This document shows positions 16,574-24,841 of a stretch of DNA of 64,000 nucleotides, one piece after another (position 1 is the first letter of the stretch; each line of letters opens with the position of its first letter). Both the position numbers and the translations under genes were made by a program. The DNA is from Hyphobacterium marinum (lineage in GTDB: Bacteria > Pseudomonadota > Alphaproteobacteria > Caulobacterales > Maricaulaceae): NCBI RefSeq assembly GCF_036330325.1, contig NZ_JAZDRO010000003.1, positions 62,001-126,000 on the forward strand, read 5' to 3'. The notes under the pieces were generated by a model. The model searched no databases and had not been told where the DNA came from. It saw only the letters and a program-made list of their open reading frames with translations.

Positions 16574-17422
16574 TTACCAGCCCTTGGCCAGGGCATCGAA
16601 TTCAAGCAGACGCGCCGCCAGCGCCTCGAACTGGTCGAGCGGCACCATGTTGGGCCCGTCCGACGGTGCATTATCCGGGTCGGGGTGGGTTTCCATGAAG
16701 ACGGCGGCGACGCCGACCGCGACGGCGGCACGGGCCAGTGTCGGCACAAATTCGCGTTGACCGCCCGAGGTCGCACCCTGCCCGCCCGGCTGCTGGACCG
16801 AGTGGGTCGCATCGAACACGACCGGACAGCCGATCGAAGCAAGAATGGGCAATGAACGCATGTCGGAGACCAGCGTGTTATAGCCAAAGCTCGCACCGCG
16901 TTCGCAGGCCATCACATTCGCATTGCCCGCGCCGGTCAGCTTGGCGACGACATTTTTCATGTCCCAAGGCGCGAGGAACTGGCCCTTTTTCACATTGATG
17001 ACGCAGCCGGTCTGCGCAGCAGCGACGAGAAGGTCGGTCTGCCGGCACAGGAAGGCCGGAATCTGGATGACATCGACCACCTTGCCGACCGGTCCGCATT
17101 GCTCGGCGGTATGCACATCGGTGAGCACCGGCAAGCCGGTCGTGGCGCGAACCTCTTCGAAGATCGGCATCGCCTCTTCAAGGCCCAGCCCGCGCTCGGA
17201 CGAAAGACTGGTGCGGTTCGCCTTGTCATAGGACGTCTTGTAGATCAGCCCGACATCGAGCCGGTCGGCGATCTCTTTCAGCTGTCCGGCGACATCGAGC
17301 GCGTGTTCGCGGCTTTCCATGGCACATGGCCCGGCGATGAAGGTCAGTTTCCTGTCATTGCCGATCTCAAGCGGCCCGCGCCCATCACGGGCAATCGAGA
17401 TAACGGAATTGGGCGCTGTCAC
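16574..17422 (-). CDS. kdsA: 3-deoxy-8-phosphooctulonate (KDO-8-P) synthase
   Basis: Condenses phosphoenolpyruvate with arabinose-5-phosphate to KDO-8-phosphate, an LPS inner-core precursor. The 282-residue protein has the family N-terminal motif LTFIAGPCAMESREHAL, 'KTSYDKANRTS' and 'DATHSVQQPGGQ'. It lacks an obvious metal-site cysteine beyond the IAGPCAM one, so both metal-dependent and -independent forms remain possible. It is followed on the same strand by hldE after a 70-bp gap and is divergent from the photolyase gene. Confidence 0.96.
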   Translation of the reverse strand: MTAPNSVISIARDGRGPLEIGNDRKLTFIAGPCAMESREHALDVAGQLKEIADRLDVGLIYKTSYDKANRTSLSSERGLGLEEAMPIFEEVRATTGLPVLTDVHTAEQCGPVGKVVDVIQIPAFLCRQTDLLVAAAQTGCVINVKKGQFLAPWDMKNVVAKLTGAGNANVMACERGASFGYNTLVSDMRSLPILASIGCPVVFDATHSVQQPGGQGATSGGQREFVPTLARAAVAVGVAAVFMETHPDPDNAPSDGPNMVPLDQFEALAARLLEFDALAKGW

Positions 17423-17478
17423 GGGCAGTCTCCTTCACTGGGTTCGGACCGGCCCGCACAGAAAGACGCGGGCGGGCA

Positions 17479-17508
17479 TGATCCGCCTGGGCCGCTCATA
17501 CGTAATAA
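17479..17508 (+). promoter_or_regulatory. RpoE/ChrR-type (ECF11-like) promoter upstream of the photolyase operon
   Basis: TGATCC at 17479-17484 is followed after exactly 18 bases by TAATAA at 17503-17508. The Rhodobacter sphaeroides RpoE promoter, as I recall it, is TGATCC-N18-TAAGAA. A transcript from here would have a leader of about 25 bases before the TTG start, containing AGAAGG at 17523. The same arrangement occurs upstream of the ChrR-like gene (23729-23758), and both have ACG immediately before the -10 TAA. Confidence 0.65.
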
Positions 17509-17539
17509 GCGCTGAAAAGAATAGAAGGCCCGATCACTT

Positions 17540-19000
17540 TTGTCCGCAGCCAACTCCAACTCTGCCGTTCCCGTCATCGTCTGGTTCCGCCAGGACTTGC
17601 GGCTGGCCGACAACCCGGCCCTCCACTATGCCGCGGATGCGGATCGCCCGGTCATCCCGGTCTATATCCTTGACGACGAGACGCCGGGTCACTGGGCGAT
17701 GGGATCGGCCTCACGCTGGTGGCTGCACCATTCCCTGAAGGAACTCGGCAAAGCCCTTCGCGGTGCCGGAACGCCACTTGTTCTACGCCGGGGCAAGGCT
17801 GCCGACCTGCTGCCCAAGCTGATCGAGGAAACCGGTGCAGATCGCGTGGTCTGGAACCGCTGCTACGAACCGTATGCCCGCGAGCGCGATGAAAAGATCA
17901 AGTCGGCGCTGAACGATGCGGGTGTTCAGGTCAATTCCTTCAATGGCGGCCTCCTGGTCGAACCCTGGACGGTTGCGACCAAGGCAGGCGACCCCTTCCG
18001 GGTCTTCACACCGTTCTGGCGGGAGGCGCGCCAGCATCTCGGCCGTGTTGATCCCCTGCCAGCGCCACAGTCGCTCAGCGCTCCGGAAACAGCCATTGCC
18101 AGTGACCATCTGGCTGACTGGGGTCTGCTCCCCACCAAACCCGACTGGGCGGCCGGCTTCGAACCGGTCTGGATACCGGGCGAGGACGGCGCGCGAGACG
18201 CTGCAGGTGATTTCATCGATTCCCGGATCAACAGCTATGCCGACGATCGTGACCGCCCGGACCGCGACGGTACATCGCGCCTGTCCCCTCACCTCCATTT
18301 TGGAGAGATCAGCCCCCGTCAAATCTGGTCAGCGGTCTCCCATGCGTGTGACGGTGTGGGGCGGAAGGATCCCCAGAAATACCTTTCCGAGATTGGCTGG
18401 CGGGAATTCTCCCACAACCTCCTCTTCCACTTCCCCGATTTCCCTGAAGCGAACCATCAGGACAAGTTCAACAGCTTCCGCTGGCAGAATGACGACCAAC
18501 GCTTCAAGGCCTGGTCGAAAGGCCAGACCGGCTATCCCTTCGTCGATGCCGGCATGCGTCAGCTGTGGCAAACGGGCTGGATGCACAACCGGGTGCGGAT
18601 GGTCGCGGCGTCTTTTCTCGTCAAGCATCTGCTGATCGATTGGCGCAAGGGTCAGGATTGGTTCTGGGACACGCTGGTCGACGCCGACCTCGCCAACAAT
18701 TCGGCCGGCTGGCAGTGGGTTGCCGGTACCGGGGCCGATGCCGCACCGTATTTCCGCATCTTCAATCCCTTCACCCAGGGCGAAAAATTCGACCCCGACG
18801 GGGAATATGTCCGCGAATTCGTTCCCGAGCTCGCCGCTCTGCCGGCGAAATGGATTCACCGTCCCTGGGAGGCCCCGGACTCCGTCCTCGACGAGGCCGG
18901 GGTCAGGCTCGGCACCGATTACCCCAAACCCATTGTCGATCATTCGGCGGCGCGCGAACGCGCCCTCGCCGCGTTCAAGGATTTGAAGTCAGCTGCATGA
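17540..19000 (+). CDS. phrB: Deoxyribodipyrimidine photo-lyase (class I cryptochrome/photolyase family)
   Basis: Light-driven repair of cyclobutane pyrimidine dimers. The 486-residue protein has the N-terminal antenna domain ('VIVWFRQDLRLADNPAL') and the FAD-binding domain. That domain carries TGYPFVDAGMRQLWQTGWMHNR and 'DADLANNSAGWQWVAGTGADAAPYFRIFNP', diagnostic for CPD class I enzymes. The start is a TTG at 17540. An in-frame stop lies only 15 bp upstream, AGAAGG precedes it, and no ATG is available at the right position. It is the first gene of a four-gene operon (ATGA overlap with the next gene) under an RpoE-type promoter, fitting induction by singlet oxygen or light. Confidence 0.95.
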   Translation: MSAANSNSAVPVIVWFRQDLRLADNPALHYAADADRPVIPVYILDDETPGHWAMGSASRWWLHHSLKELGKALRGAGTPLVLRRGKAADLLPKLIEETGADRVVWNRCYEPYARERDEKIKSALNDAGVQVNSFNGGLLVEPWTVATKAGDPFRVFTPFWREARQHLGRVDPLPAPQSLSAPETAIASDHLADWGLLPTKPDWAAGFEPVWIPGEDGARDAAGDFIDSRINSYADDRDRPDRDGTSRLSPHLHFGEISPRQIWSAVSHACDGVGRKDPQKYLSEIGWREFSHNLLFHFPDFPEANHQDKFNSFRWQNDDQRFKAWSKGQTGYPFVDAGMRQLWQTGWMHNRVRMVAASFLVKHLLIDWRKGQDWFWDTLVDADLANNSAGWQWVAGTGADAAPYFRIFNPFTQGEKFDPDGEYVREFVPELAALPAKWIHRPWEAPDSVLDEAGVRLGTDYPKPIVDHSAARERALAAFKDLKSAA

Positions 19001-20358
19001 CGATCACCCCCCTCTTCCCGCACCGGCGCAAGTCTGTTGCCGTCATTGGGGCTGGTATATCCGGTCTCGGTGCCGCCTGGGCGTTGCGCGATGTTCACGA
19101 CGTGACGCTGTTTGAAAAGCGCGAGCGGCTGGGCGGGCACGCCAACACGGTCGACATCGACTATGATGGCAATCAGATTGCGGTCGACACCGGATTTATC
19201 GTCTATAATCCGCTGAACTATCCCAATCTGATCGCGCTGTTTGATCACCTCGGCGTCCCGTCAAAACAGACCGACATGAGTTTCGGCTTCTCGCTAGGCG
19301 GGGATGTCGAATGGTGCTCGAACGGGCTAGGCGGGATTTTCGCGCAAAAGCGCAATCTCGCACGGCCCTCCTTCATCGCCATGTTGCGTGATCTTCTGCG
19401 ATTCAACCGTCAGGCACCCGCCGATCTCGAGGCCGGTCATCTGCGCGGCATCACGCTGGGGGCCTATCTGGCCTTGCGGGGGTTCAGTGACCGATTCCTG
19501 CGCAACTACCTCTTGCCCATGGGGGCAGCGATCTGGTCGGCAACCGAAGACGACATGCGCGACTATCCGGCAGAGAGCTTCATTCGCTTTTTCCGCAATC
19601 ATCGCCTGATGCATCTCGATCGGCCGCAATGGCGCACCGTCGAAGGCGGCAGCCGAGCCTATGTCCAGCGCATCGCGGCTGATCTGGAAGGCCGGGTCCG
19701 CCTGGCCGATCCGGCGAAAGCGGTCCGGCGTGTTCCCGGTGGTGCTGAAGTACAGACAACCGACGGCTGGCAGCACTTCGACGAAGTCATACTCGCCTGC
19801 CACTCCGACCAGGCCCGCGCCCTCTTGACCGATATGGACGATGACGAGGCCGCGCTGCTCGGTGCCATCCGCTACAGCCCGAACACGGCAATTCTGCACC
19901 GTGACCCGTCACTCATGCCATCCCGACGCGCCGCCCATGCGGCCTGGAACTATGTCCGCGATGACGCGGGAAGCGCGCCGTGTGTCACCTATGACATGAA
20001 CCGGCTGCAGGGGATCGACCGGCGCTATCGGCTCTACGTAACGCTCAACCCGGACCGGAAACCCGACCCGTCACTGACCTTTGGAGAATTCCAGTACGAC
20101 CATCCCCAGTTCACCACAGCCGCCATGGCCGCACAGCGGACCTTCAACCGCATTCAGGGGCCGCGCCAAACCTGGTTTGCCGGAGCCTGGCTTGGCTATG
20201 GGTTTCACGAGGACGGGCTGCGCAGCGGGCTCCGTATCGCCCTGCGCCTCGGCGGACGCATTCCCTGGGACTTCGCCGAAGGCGATGTTGATGGCGGGCA
20301 ATGGGGTTCACGTCAGACGGAAACCGCCCTGCCAGCGGCCCGGACGGCGGCAGAATAG
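18997..20358 (+). CDS. FAD-dependent amine-oxidase-like oxidoreductase (photooxidative-stress cluster)
   Basis: A 453-residue flavoprotein. The dinucleotide-binding motif is VAVIGAGISGLGAAWAL (about residues 14-30), followed by 'LFEKRERLGGHANTV'. The C-terminal FAD contact region reads 'WFAGAWLGYGFHEDGLRSGL'. This subfamily is usually encoded beside DUF1365 and cyclopropane-fatty-acid synthase genes and is a member of RpoE regulons in Rhodobacter-like bacteria. Its likely substrates are membrane lipids, but the reaction is unknown. The ATG overlaps the photolyase stop (ATGA), and the next gene begins 2 bp after its stop. Confidence 0.9.
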   Translation: MTITPLFPHRRKSVAVIGAGISGLGAAWALRDVHDVTLFEKRERLGGHANTVDIDYDGNQIAVDTGFIVYNPLNYPNLIALFDHLGVPSKQTDMSFGFSLGGDVEWCSNGLGGIFAQKRNLARPSFIAMLRDLLRFNRQAPADLEAGHLRGITLGAYLALRGFSDRFLRNYLLPMGAAIWSATEDDMRDYPAESFIRFFRNHRLMHLDRPQWRTVEGGSRAYVQRIAADLEGRVRLADPAKAVRRVPGGAEVQTTDGWQHFDEVILACHSDQARALLTDMDDDEAALLGAIRYSPNTAILHRDPSLMPSRRAAHAAWNYVRDDAGSAPCVTYDMNRLQGIDRRYRLYVTLNPDRKPDPSLTFGEFQYDHPQFTTAAMAAQRTFNRIQGPRQTWFAGAWLGYGFHEDGLRSGLRIALRLGGRIPWDFAEGDVDGGQWGSRQTETALPAARTAAE

Positions 20359-20360
20359 GC

Positions 20361-21149
20361 ATGGACGCGCTCTCCATTTTTACCGGACAAACCCTGCACA
20401 AACGGACCAAACCGTTCGTCCACGCCTTCAGTTACCGGTTGGCATTCGTGCGTATCGATCTTGGGCGGCTGGACGATGCCGGCCGTGCCTCACGCCTGTT
20501 TTCCGTGGGCCGGTTCAACCTGTTCTCCGTCCATCCACGCGATCACGGCGCACGGGACGGCAGCGACCTGGCGTCTTGGGCCCGCGAAAAACTGGCTGAA
20601 GCCGGTTTGATGTTGCCCGATACCGCGCGCGTCACCCTGCTCTGCCAACCCCGTGTGCTGGGTTACCAGTTCAATCCCATTTCCGTGTTCGAAGCGCGCG
20701 ACGAAGACGGGCATTTGCTGGGGGCGATCTATGAGGTCCACAACACGTTCGGCGACGTCCATGCCTATGTCGCGCCCTTTGGATCCAAGGGGCCAGCGAC
20801 CCACGCGGCCAACAAGAGGTTTCACGTCTCGCCCTTCTTCGATGTTAGTGGCCGGTACCGCTTTGCCCTGAACAGCGCAGATCGCCGCTTCCGCCTGTCC
20901 ATCGTGAAGAGTGGTGCCGCCGGCCCTGACTTCTCTGCATCCATGGCGATGACAGGCAAGGCGGCCACCACGGCGGGCTTCCTGCGCCTGTTCGCAGCCC
21001 AGCCCTTCTCCACCTTCAAAACAATCGCCGCGATCCACCTCGAAGCCGTGAAACTCTGGCTCAAGGGCGGGCGTTACCATCAGCGTCCGGCACCGCCAGA
21101 ACCAGCGGTCACGCGTGTTCATCTTGGCCCGAAACCCATTTCATCATAA
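20361..21149 (+). CDS. DUF1365 family protein
   Basis: A 262-residue cytoplasmic protein with the DUF1365 signatures 'VHAFSYRLAFVRIDL', 'VTLLCQPRVLGYQFNPISVF' and 'YEVHNTFGDVHAY'. Its function is unknown; it is consistently linked to FAD oxidoreductase and cyclopropane-synthase genes and is thought to take part in lipid modification under singlet-oxygen stress. It starts 2 bp after the preceding stop and ends 10 bp before the cyclopropane synthase, so it is an internal operon gene. The start at 20361 is fixed by the tight spacing. Confidence 0.9.
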   Translation: MDALSIFTGQTLHKRTKPFVHAFSYRLAFVRIDLGRLDDAGRASRLFSVGRFNLFSVHPRDHGARDGSDLASWAREKLAEAGLMLPDTARVTLLCQPRVLGYQFNPISVFEARDEDGHLLGAIYEVHNTFGDVHAYVAPFGSKGPATHAANKRFHVSPFFDVSGRYRFALNSADRRFRLSIVKSGAAGPDFSASMAMTGKAATTAGFLRLFAAQPFSTFKTIAAIHLEAVKLWLKGGRYHQRPAPPEPAVTRVHLGPKPISS

Positions 21150-21159
21150 GGTTGAACCC

Positions 21160-22407
21160 ATGACCGACACAGGTCTCACCGCGACAGACAGCGCTCCGGT
21201 ACTCGCGACGAAGGAGACGCTCACTGGCCTGCGCGGCATACCCGCCGCCGCAAAACTGGGCCTCAGACTGCTGTTGAAGCTCCGCAAGGGCCGGCTCGAC
21301 CTGACGACGCCCGACAGTCAGACGCTGCGGTTTGAAGGCCGGGAACCCGGCGTTAACGCCGCCATCATCGTCAAGGATTTCCGCTTCGTGGGCCGGGCCG
21401 TCGCCGGGGGCGATATCGGGTTCGGTGAAAGCTACATGGATGGCGACTGGGACACGCCCGATCTTGCCAAGCTGCTGGAACTTTTCGCGTCCAATCTCGA
21501 CGCCATGCAGTCCCTCACCCAGGGCGGACCCGTAACCCGCTTCTTTCACTGGATCTACCACCGCCTCCGCCCGAACACACGGGCCGGGGCGAAACGCAAT
21601 ATCAGCGCCCACTACGATCTCGGCAACGATTTCTACGCGCTTTGGCTCGACCCCTCGATGACCTATTCCTCCGCGCGCTTCACCAGCCCGGGACAGTCGC
21701 TGGAGGACGCGCAGCGCGAGAAGTACGCGGCCCTGGCCCGCTCGATTGATCTTCAGCCCGGCCATCATGTGCTGGAAATCGGCTGTGGCTGGGGCGGTTT
21801 TGCAGAATACGCGGCGCGCGATATCGGCGCGAAAGTGACCTGCCTGACGTTGTCGAAGGAACAACGCGACTATGCCGTTGAGCGCATGGAGCGCCTCCAG
21901 CTTGGAGACAAGGTCGATATCAAGCTGCAGGACTATCGCGACGAGACCGGCAGGTATGACCGCGTCGCCTCCATCGAGATGTTCGAGGCGGTTGGCGAGG
22001 AGTACTGGCCCTCCTTTTTCGACAAGGTGGCCCAGTGCCTCCAGCCGGGCGGCAAGGCCGGCCTGCAAATCATCTCAATCCGCGATGACGTGTTCGAAAG
22101 CTACCGCAAGCGCGCCGACTTCATCCAGCGCTACATTTTCCCGGGCGGCATCCTGCCGAGCGTGGAGCGTCTGAAAGGCGAGTTTGATCGCGCCGGACTG
22201 ACCCTCAAATCAATGGAATCCTTCGCCCGGGATTACGCCGATACGCTGGCGCAATGGGCGAGGTCATTCTCCGGGGCCTGGGACGACATCAAGGCCCAAG
22301 GGTTTGATGAACGTTTCCGTCGCATGTGGCTGTTCTATCTGGCCTATTGCGAAGCCGGATTCCGCACCGAACGGGTCAGCGTCGCCCAGTACGCACTGTC
22401 GCGCTAA
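21160..22407 (+). CDS. cfa: Cyclopropane-fatty-acyl-phospholipid synthase family methyltransferase
   Basis: S-adenosylmethionine-dependent enzyme that methylenates unsaturated phospholipid acyl chains, or makes furan or branched fatty acids in some RpoE regulons. The 415-residue protein has an N-terminal lipid-binding domain ('FGESYMDGDWDTPDLAKLLELF'). The methyltransferase core has HYDLGNDFYALWLDPSMTYS and the SAM motif LEIGCGWGGFAEYAA. It is last in the photolyase operon. AAGG stands 8 bases before the ATG. The stop overlaps the convergent DUF6134 gene by 4 bp. Confidence 0.93.
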   Translation: MTDTGLTATDSAPVLATKETLTGLRGIPAAAKLGLRLLLKLRKGRLDLTTPDSQTLRFEGREPGVNAAIIVKDFRFVGRAVAGGDIGFGESYMDGDWDTPDLAKLLELFASNLDAMQSLTQGGPVTRFFHWIYHRLRPNTRAGAKRNISAHYDLGNDFYALWLDPSMTYSSARFTSPGQSLEDAQREKYAALARSIDLQPGHHVLEIGCGWGGFAEYAARDIGAKVTCLTLSKEQRDYAVERMERLQLGDKVDIKLQDYRDETGRYDRVASIEMFEAVGEEYWPSFFDKVAQCLQPGGKAGLQIISIRDDVFESYRKRADFIQRYIFPGGILPSVERLKGEFDRAGLTLKSMESFARDYADTLAQWARSFSGAWDDIKAQGFDERFRRMWLFYLAYCEAGFRTERVSVAQYALSR

Positions 22408-23066
22408 GCCTCCACCCGGACATATTCAACCTGCTCGCCCCGGGCCTCGAACGCACATTTAAGCCATTCGCCGTCCGGCGCGTACCACAGGTCCACGGTC
22501 AGGCTGCCCGACAATCGGATGCGCCGGGCCTCGATGCGTTCGCCCATCACCGTCAGGGTTTCCGTGCCAAGGTCTTCGATCTCGACCGGCATGGCCTCGC
22601 CTGTTTCGGTGTTGAAGATCGTGTCCGAGACCACGTCATAGCCATTCCAGTGGCTTGATAGCGCCAGCGTCAGCGGCAGTGTGTTGGTCAGCGGGTCGCC
22701 ATCATACCCGGTACCGTCAATTGTCCAGCTGTTTCCATTGCGCTCGGCGGTCACGGTCAGGTCTTCTCCATCCTTGCGGGTCTCGGACCGGAAGGCGACG
22801 AGTTCGCCATTTTGCCACGTCTCGATCGCGTCATGTTCGTAGCGGAAGACGGTCAAGGGGCCGAAAACGACACGCAGATCGATATCCGTCGTTACGTCGA
22901 GCCTGTCGCCCCGGCGGTCGAAGCGGATGATGTGAGTCCCGAGATCGCGGCCGCCGCGCAGCACGTCGAAGGCTATGACACTATCGCCAGCCGGGGCATT
23001 GTTGGCCTCGGCGGGCAGCGCGGCCAGCGTCAGCGGGATCAGCGCGGATATCAGCGTACGGCTCAT
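22404..23066 (-). CDS. Exported DUF6134-like protein in the ChrR-like operon
   Basis: A 220-residue protein with a signal peptide (MSRTLISALIPLTLAALPAEA, cleavage near AEA-NN). The mature part has 'FDVLRGGRDLGTHIIRFDRRGDRLDV' and 'LTVFRYEHDAIETWQNGELVAF', matching the pattern I recall for DUF6134; an outer-membrane or periplasmic beta-sheet protein of unknown role is likely. It follows the ChrR-like gene by 9 bp, so it is probably expressed from the same RpoE-type promoter. Its 3' end meets the cyclopropane synthase. The family label is from pattern memory. Confidence 0.72.
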   Translation of the reverse strand: MSRTLISALIPLTLAALPAEANNAPAGDSVIAFDVLRGGRDLGTHIIRFDRRGDRLDVTTDIDLRVVFGPLTVFRYEHDAIETWQNGELVAFRSETRKDGEDLTVTAERNGNSWTIDGTGYDGDPLTNTLPLTLALSSHWNGYDVVSDTIFNTETGEAMPVEIEDLGTETLTVMGERIEARRIRLSGSLTVDLWYAPDGEWLKCAFEARGEQVEYVRVEA

Positions 23067-23075
23067 TATTCACTC

Positions 23076-23696
23076 CTATCTCAGGATTCGTTCCACCAGC
23101 GCCATGAACGGATTGGAAAACCGGTAGCCACCGATCGATACCGTGACGCACAAGCAGCTCTCGCCCGGCAGGCTGATAGGTTTGTGCCGGTATCCATCAC
23201 GGGCGTAGGCCATGTCCCCGCGATGATAGATGCCCGCCTGGTCGAAAAAGCCACCGTCGAGCACCAGCGTGAATTCCTCGCCCCGGTGGTCGTGCGCAGG
23301 GATCCCCGATCCGGCATCGAGCGCAAACAGGCGGGCATCGACCCCGGGTTCGCACCAGGCGTCGATGCGCCGCGCCCGGACACCACCGAGCCGGCTGCGC
23401 CATGGAATGTGGTGTTCGGAGAATCCCTGCCGGACCAAGGGTGACGGGAAAACTCTATCCTGAACCCTGTCTTCAGCCACGACCCCCGACAGGTCTGCAC
23501 GAGGCATCGGCAAGTCCCCCACCGGTTCGCCGCCCGCGTCTTCCAGCATCAAGGCTCCGAGCAGATCGAGCGACTCGGCTGTTTCACGGGCTTCCGGGTT
23601 CAGTTCGACCAGGCAGGCAAACAACCCCCGCACGGCGCGCGGAGCAGCTCCGCTGGCTGCGTCGATCCACCAATGGGCAGGCGGCTCGCCCTGCAT
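23076..23696 (-). CDS. ChrR-like cupin protein with a degenerate zinc anti-sigma domain
   Basis: A 206-residue protein with the ChrR layout: helical N-terminal anti-sigma-like region (about 5-60) and C-terminal cupin (about 110-200). The cupin keeps the metal ligands: H135-x-H137-x3-E141 (HDHRGEEFTLVL) and H171. The N-terminal domain normally holds zinc through a conserved H...H-x3-C-x2-C set. Here the equivalent stretch reads ACLVELNPEARE, so both cysteines and the second histidine are missing. No ECF sigma gene adjoins it. ATG 23696 is chosen (GGAG 10 bases upstream); the upstream TTG at 23717 lies almost at the predicted transcription start. It may still be a stress sensor, or it may be a target gene that has lost sigma binding. 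Confidence 0.72.
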   Translation of the reverse strand: MQGEPPAHWWIDAASGAAPRAVRGLFACLVELNPEARETAESLDLLGALMLEDAGGEPVGDLPMPRADLSGVVAEDRVQDRVFPSPLVRQGFSEHHIPWRSRLGGVRARRIDAWCEPGVDARLFALDAGSGIPAHDHRGEEFTLVLDGGFFDQAGIYHRGDMAYARDGYRHKPISLPGESCLCVTVSIGGYRFSNPFMALVERILR

Positions 23697-23728
23697 GTCA
23701 GGCCTACTCCGTTGCAATCATCTGCCTG

Positions 23729-23758
23729 TCTTTACGTTCCGGTGCGTCAATCGGATCA
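23729..23758 (-). promoter_or_regulatory. RpoE/ChrR-type (ECF11-like) promoter upstream of the ChrR-like gene
   Basis: Read on the minus strand, TGATCC (23758-23753) is followed after exactly 18 bases by TAAAGA (23734-23729). This matches the site in front of the photolyase operon in both hexamers and spacing, including ACG directly before the -10 TAA. Transcription would start about 25 bases ahead of the ATG at 23696. The two sites flank a single block of six genes. Confidence 0.62.
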
Positions 23759-23839
23759 ATTCCGGCGCGCCAGGCGGTTGCGGCGGGGAAGCGCGCTCCC
23801 TAGCTTTGCGGACAGGCCCGCCCGTTATGGAGATCTGCC

Positions 23840-24841
23840 ATGGTTGCCGCGCAAAGCGTCATCGACCTGATCGGCAACACGCCGCTCGTCCGCCTGAACA
23901 AGGCATCGCAAGAGACCGGGTGCGAAATCCTGGGCAAGGCGGAATTTCTCAACCCGGGCGGGTCAATCAAGGACCGTGCGGCGCTGGGGATTATCCGGGC
24001 CGCCGAGCGGGATGGCCGGCTGAAACCGGGCGGCACAATCGTGGAAGGCACCGCAGGTAATACCGGGATTGGCCTGGCACTGGTTGGAGCCGCCCTGGGC
24101 TACCGCGTGGTAATCGTCTTCCCCCGGACCCAGTCGAAAGAGAAGAAGGATGCGATCCGCCTGCTCGGTGCCGAACTGGTCGAGGTCGATGCCGTCCCCT
24201 ACGCCAACCCCAATCACTATGCCCGGTATTCGGGCCGCCTGGCCGAGGAGCTGAACGCGACCGAACCGAATGGCGCGATCTGGGCCAACCAGTTCGACAA
24301 CACTGACAACCGGCAAGCACATTACGACACGACCGCGCCGGAAATCTGGCGCGATCTCAATGGCGATGTCGACGGCTTCATCTGCTCGGTCGGCTCCGGC
24401 GGCACACTGGGCGGGGTGTCGATGTGGATGAAGGAACAGGCGAAACACGTGACCATCGGCCTCGCCGATCCAGGCGGCGCGGCGCTATACGGCTACTATG
24501 CCGAAGGCGAGCTGTGTTCCTCTGGCAATTCAATTACCGAAGGCATCGGCCAGAGCCGCGTCACCGGCAATCTCGAAGATGTCGTCGTCGACAAGGCTTA
24601 TCGCATCCCGGACGAGGAAGCCCTGCCCATCCTCTTTGATCTGGTCCAGGAAGAAGGCCTGTGCCTGGGTGGTTCTGCGGGCGTCAACATTGCCGGGGCC
24701 ATCCGCATGGCCAAGGACATGGGGCCGGGCCACACCATCGTGACGCTGCTTTGCGATCATGGCAGCCGCTACCAGTCCAAGCTCTACAATCCCGATTTCC
24801 TGAAGGAAAAGGGCCTGCCCATCCCGTCCTGGCTCGCATGA
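23840..24841 (+). CDS. cysK: Cysteine synthase A (O-acetylserine sulfhydrylase)
   Basis: PLP enzyme joining O-acetylserine and sulfide to cysteine. The 333-residue protein has 'VIDLIGNTPLVRLN', the PLP lysine in NPGGSIKDRAAL and the substrate loop EGTAGNTGIGLAL. This loop has TAGNTG where E. coli CysK has TSGNTG, a variant seen in several alphaproteobacterial homologues. The phosphate-binding glycine loop is 'SVGSGGTLGG'. Its stop overlaps the sseA start (ATGA), linking cysteine synthesis with mercaptopyruvate sulfurtransfer. Confidence 0.94.
   Translation: MVAAQSVIDLIGNTPLVRLNKASQETGCEILGKAEFLNPGGSIKDRAALGIIRAAERDGRLKPGGTIVEGTAGNTGIGLALVGAALGYRVVIVFPRTQSKEKKDAIRLLGAELVEVDAVPYANPNHYARYSGRLAEELNATEPNGAIWANQFDNTDNRQAHYDTTAPEIWRDLNGDVDGFICSVGSGGTLGGVSMWMKEQAKHVTIGLADPGGAALYGYYAEGELCSSGNSITEGIGQSRVTGNLEDVVVDKAYRIPDEEALPILFDLVQEEGLCLGGSAGVNIAGAIRMAKDMGPGHTIVTLLCDHGSRYQSKLYNPDFLKEKGLPIPSWLA

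Noticed and set aside
18565..18996. A 144-codon N-terminal extension of the FAD oxidoreductase inside the photolyase gene
   Set aside because: It is an out-of-frame overlap with the photolyase core motifs; the ATGA-coupled start at 18997 begins right before the nucleotide-binding motif.
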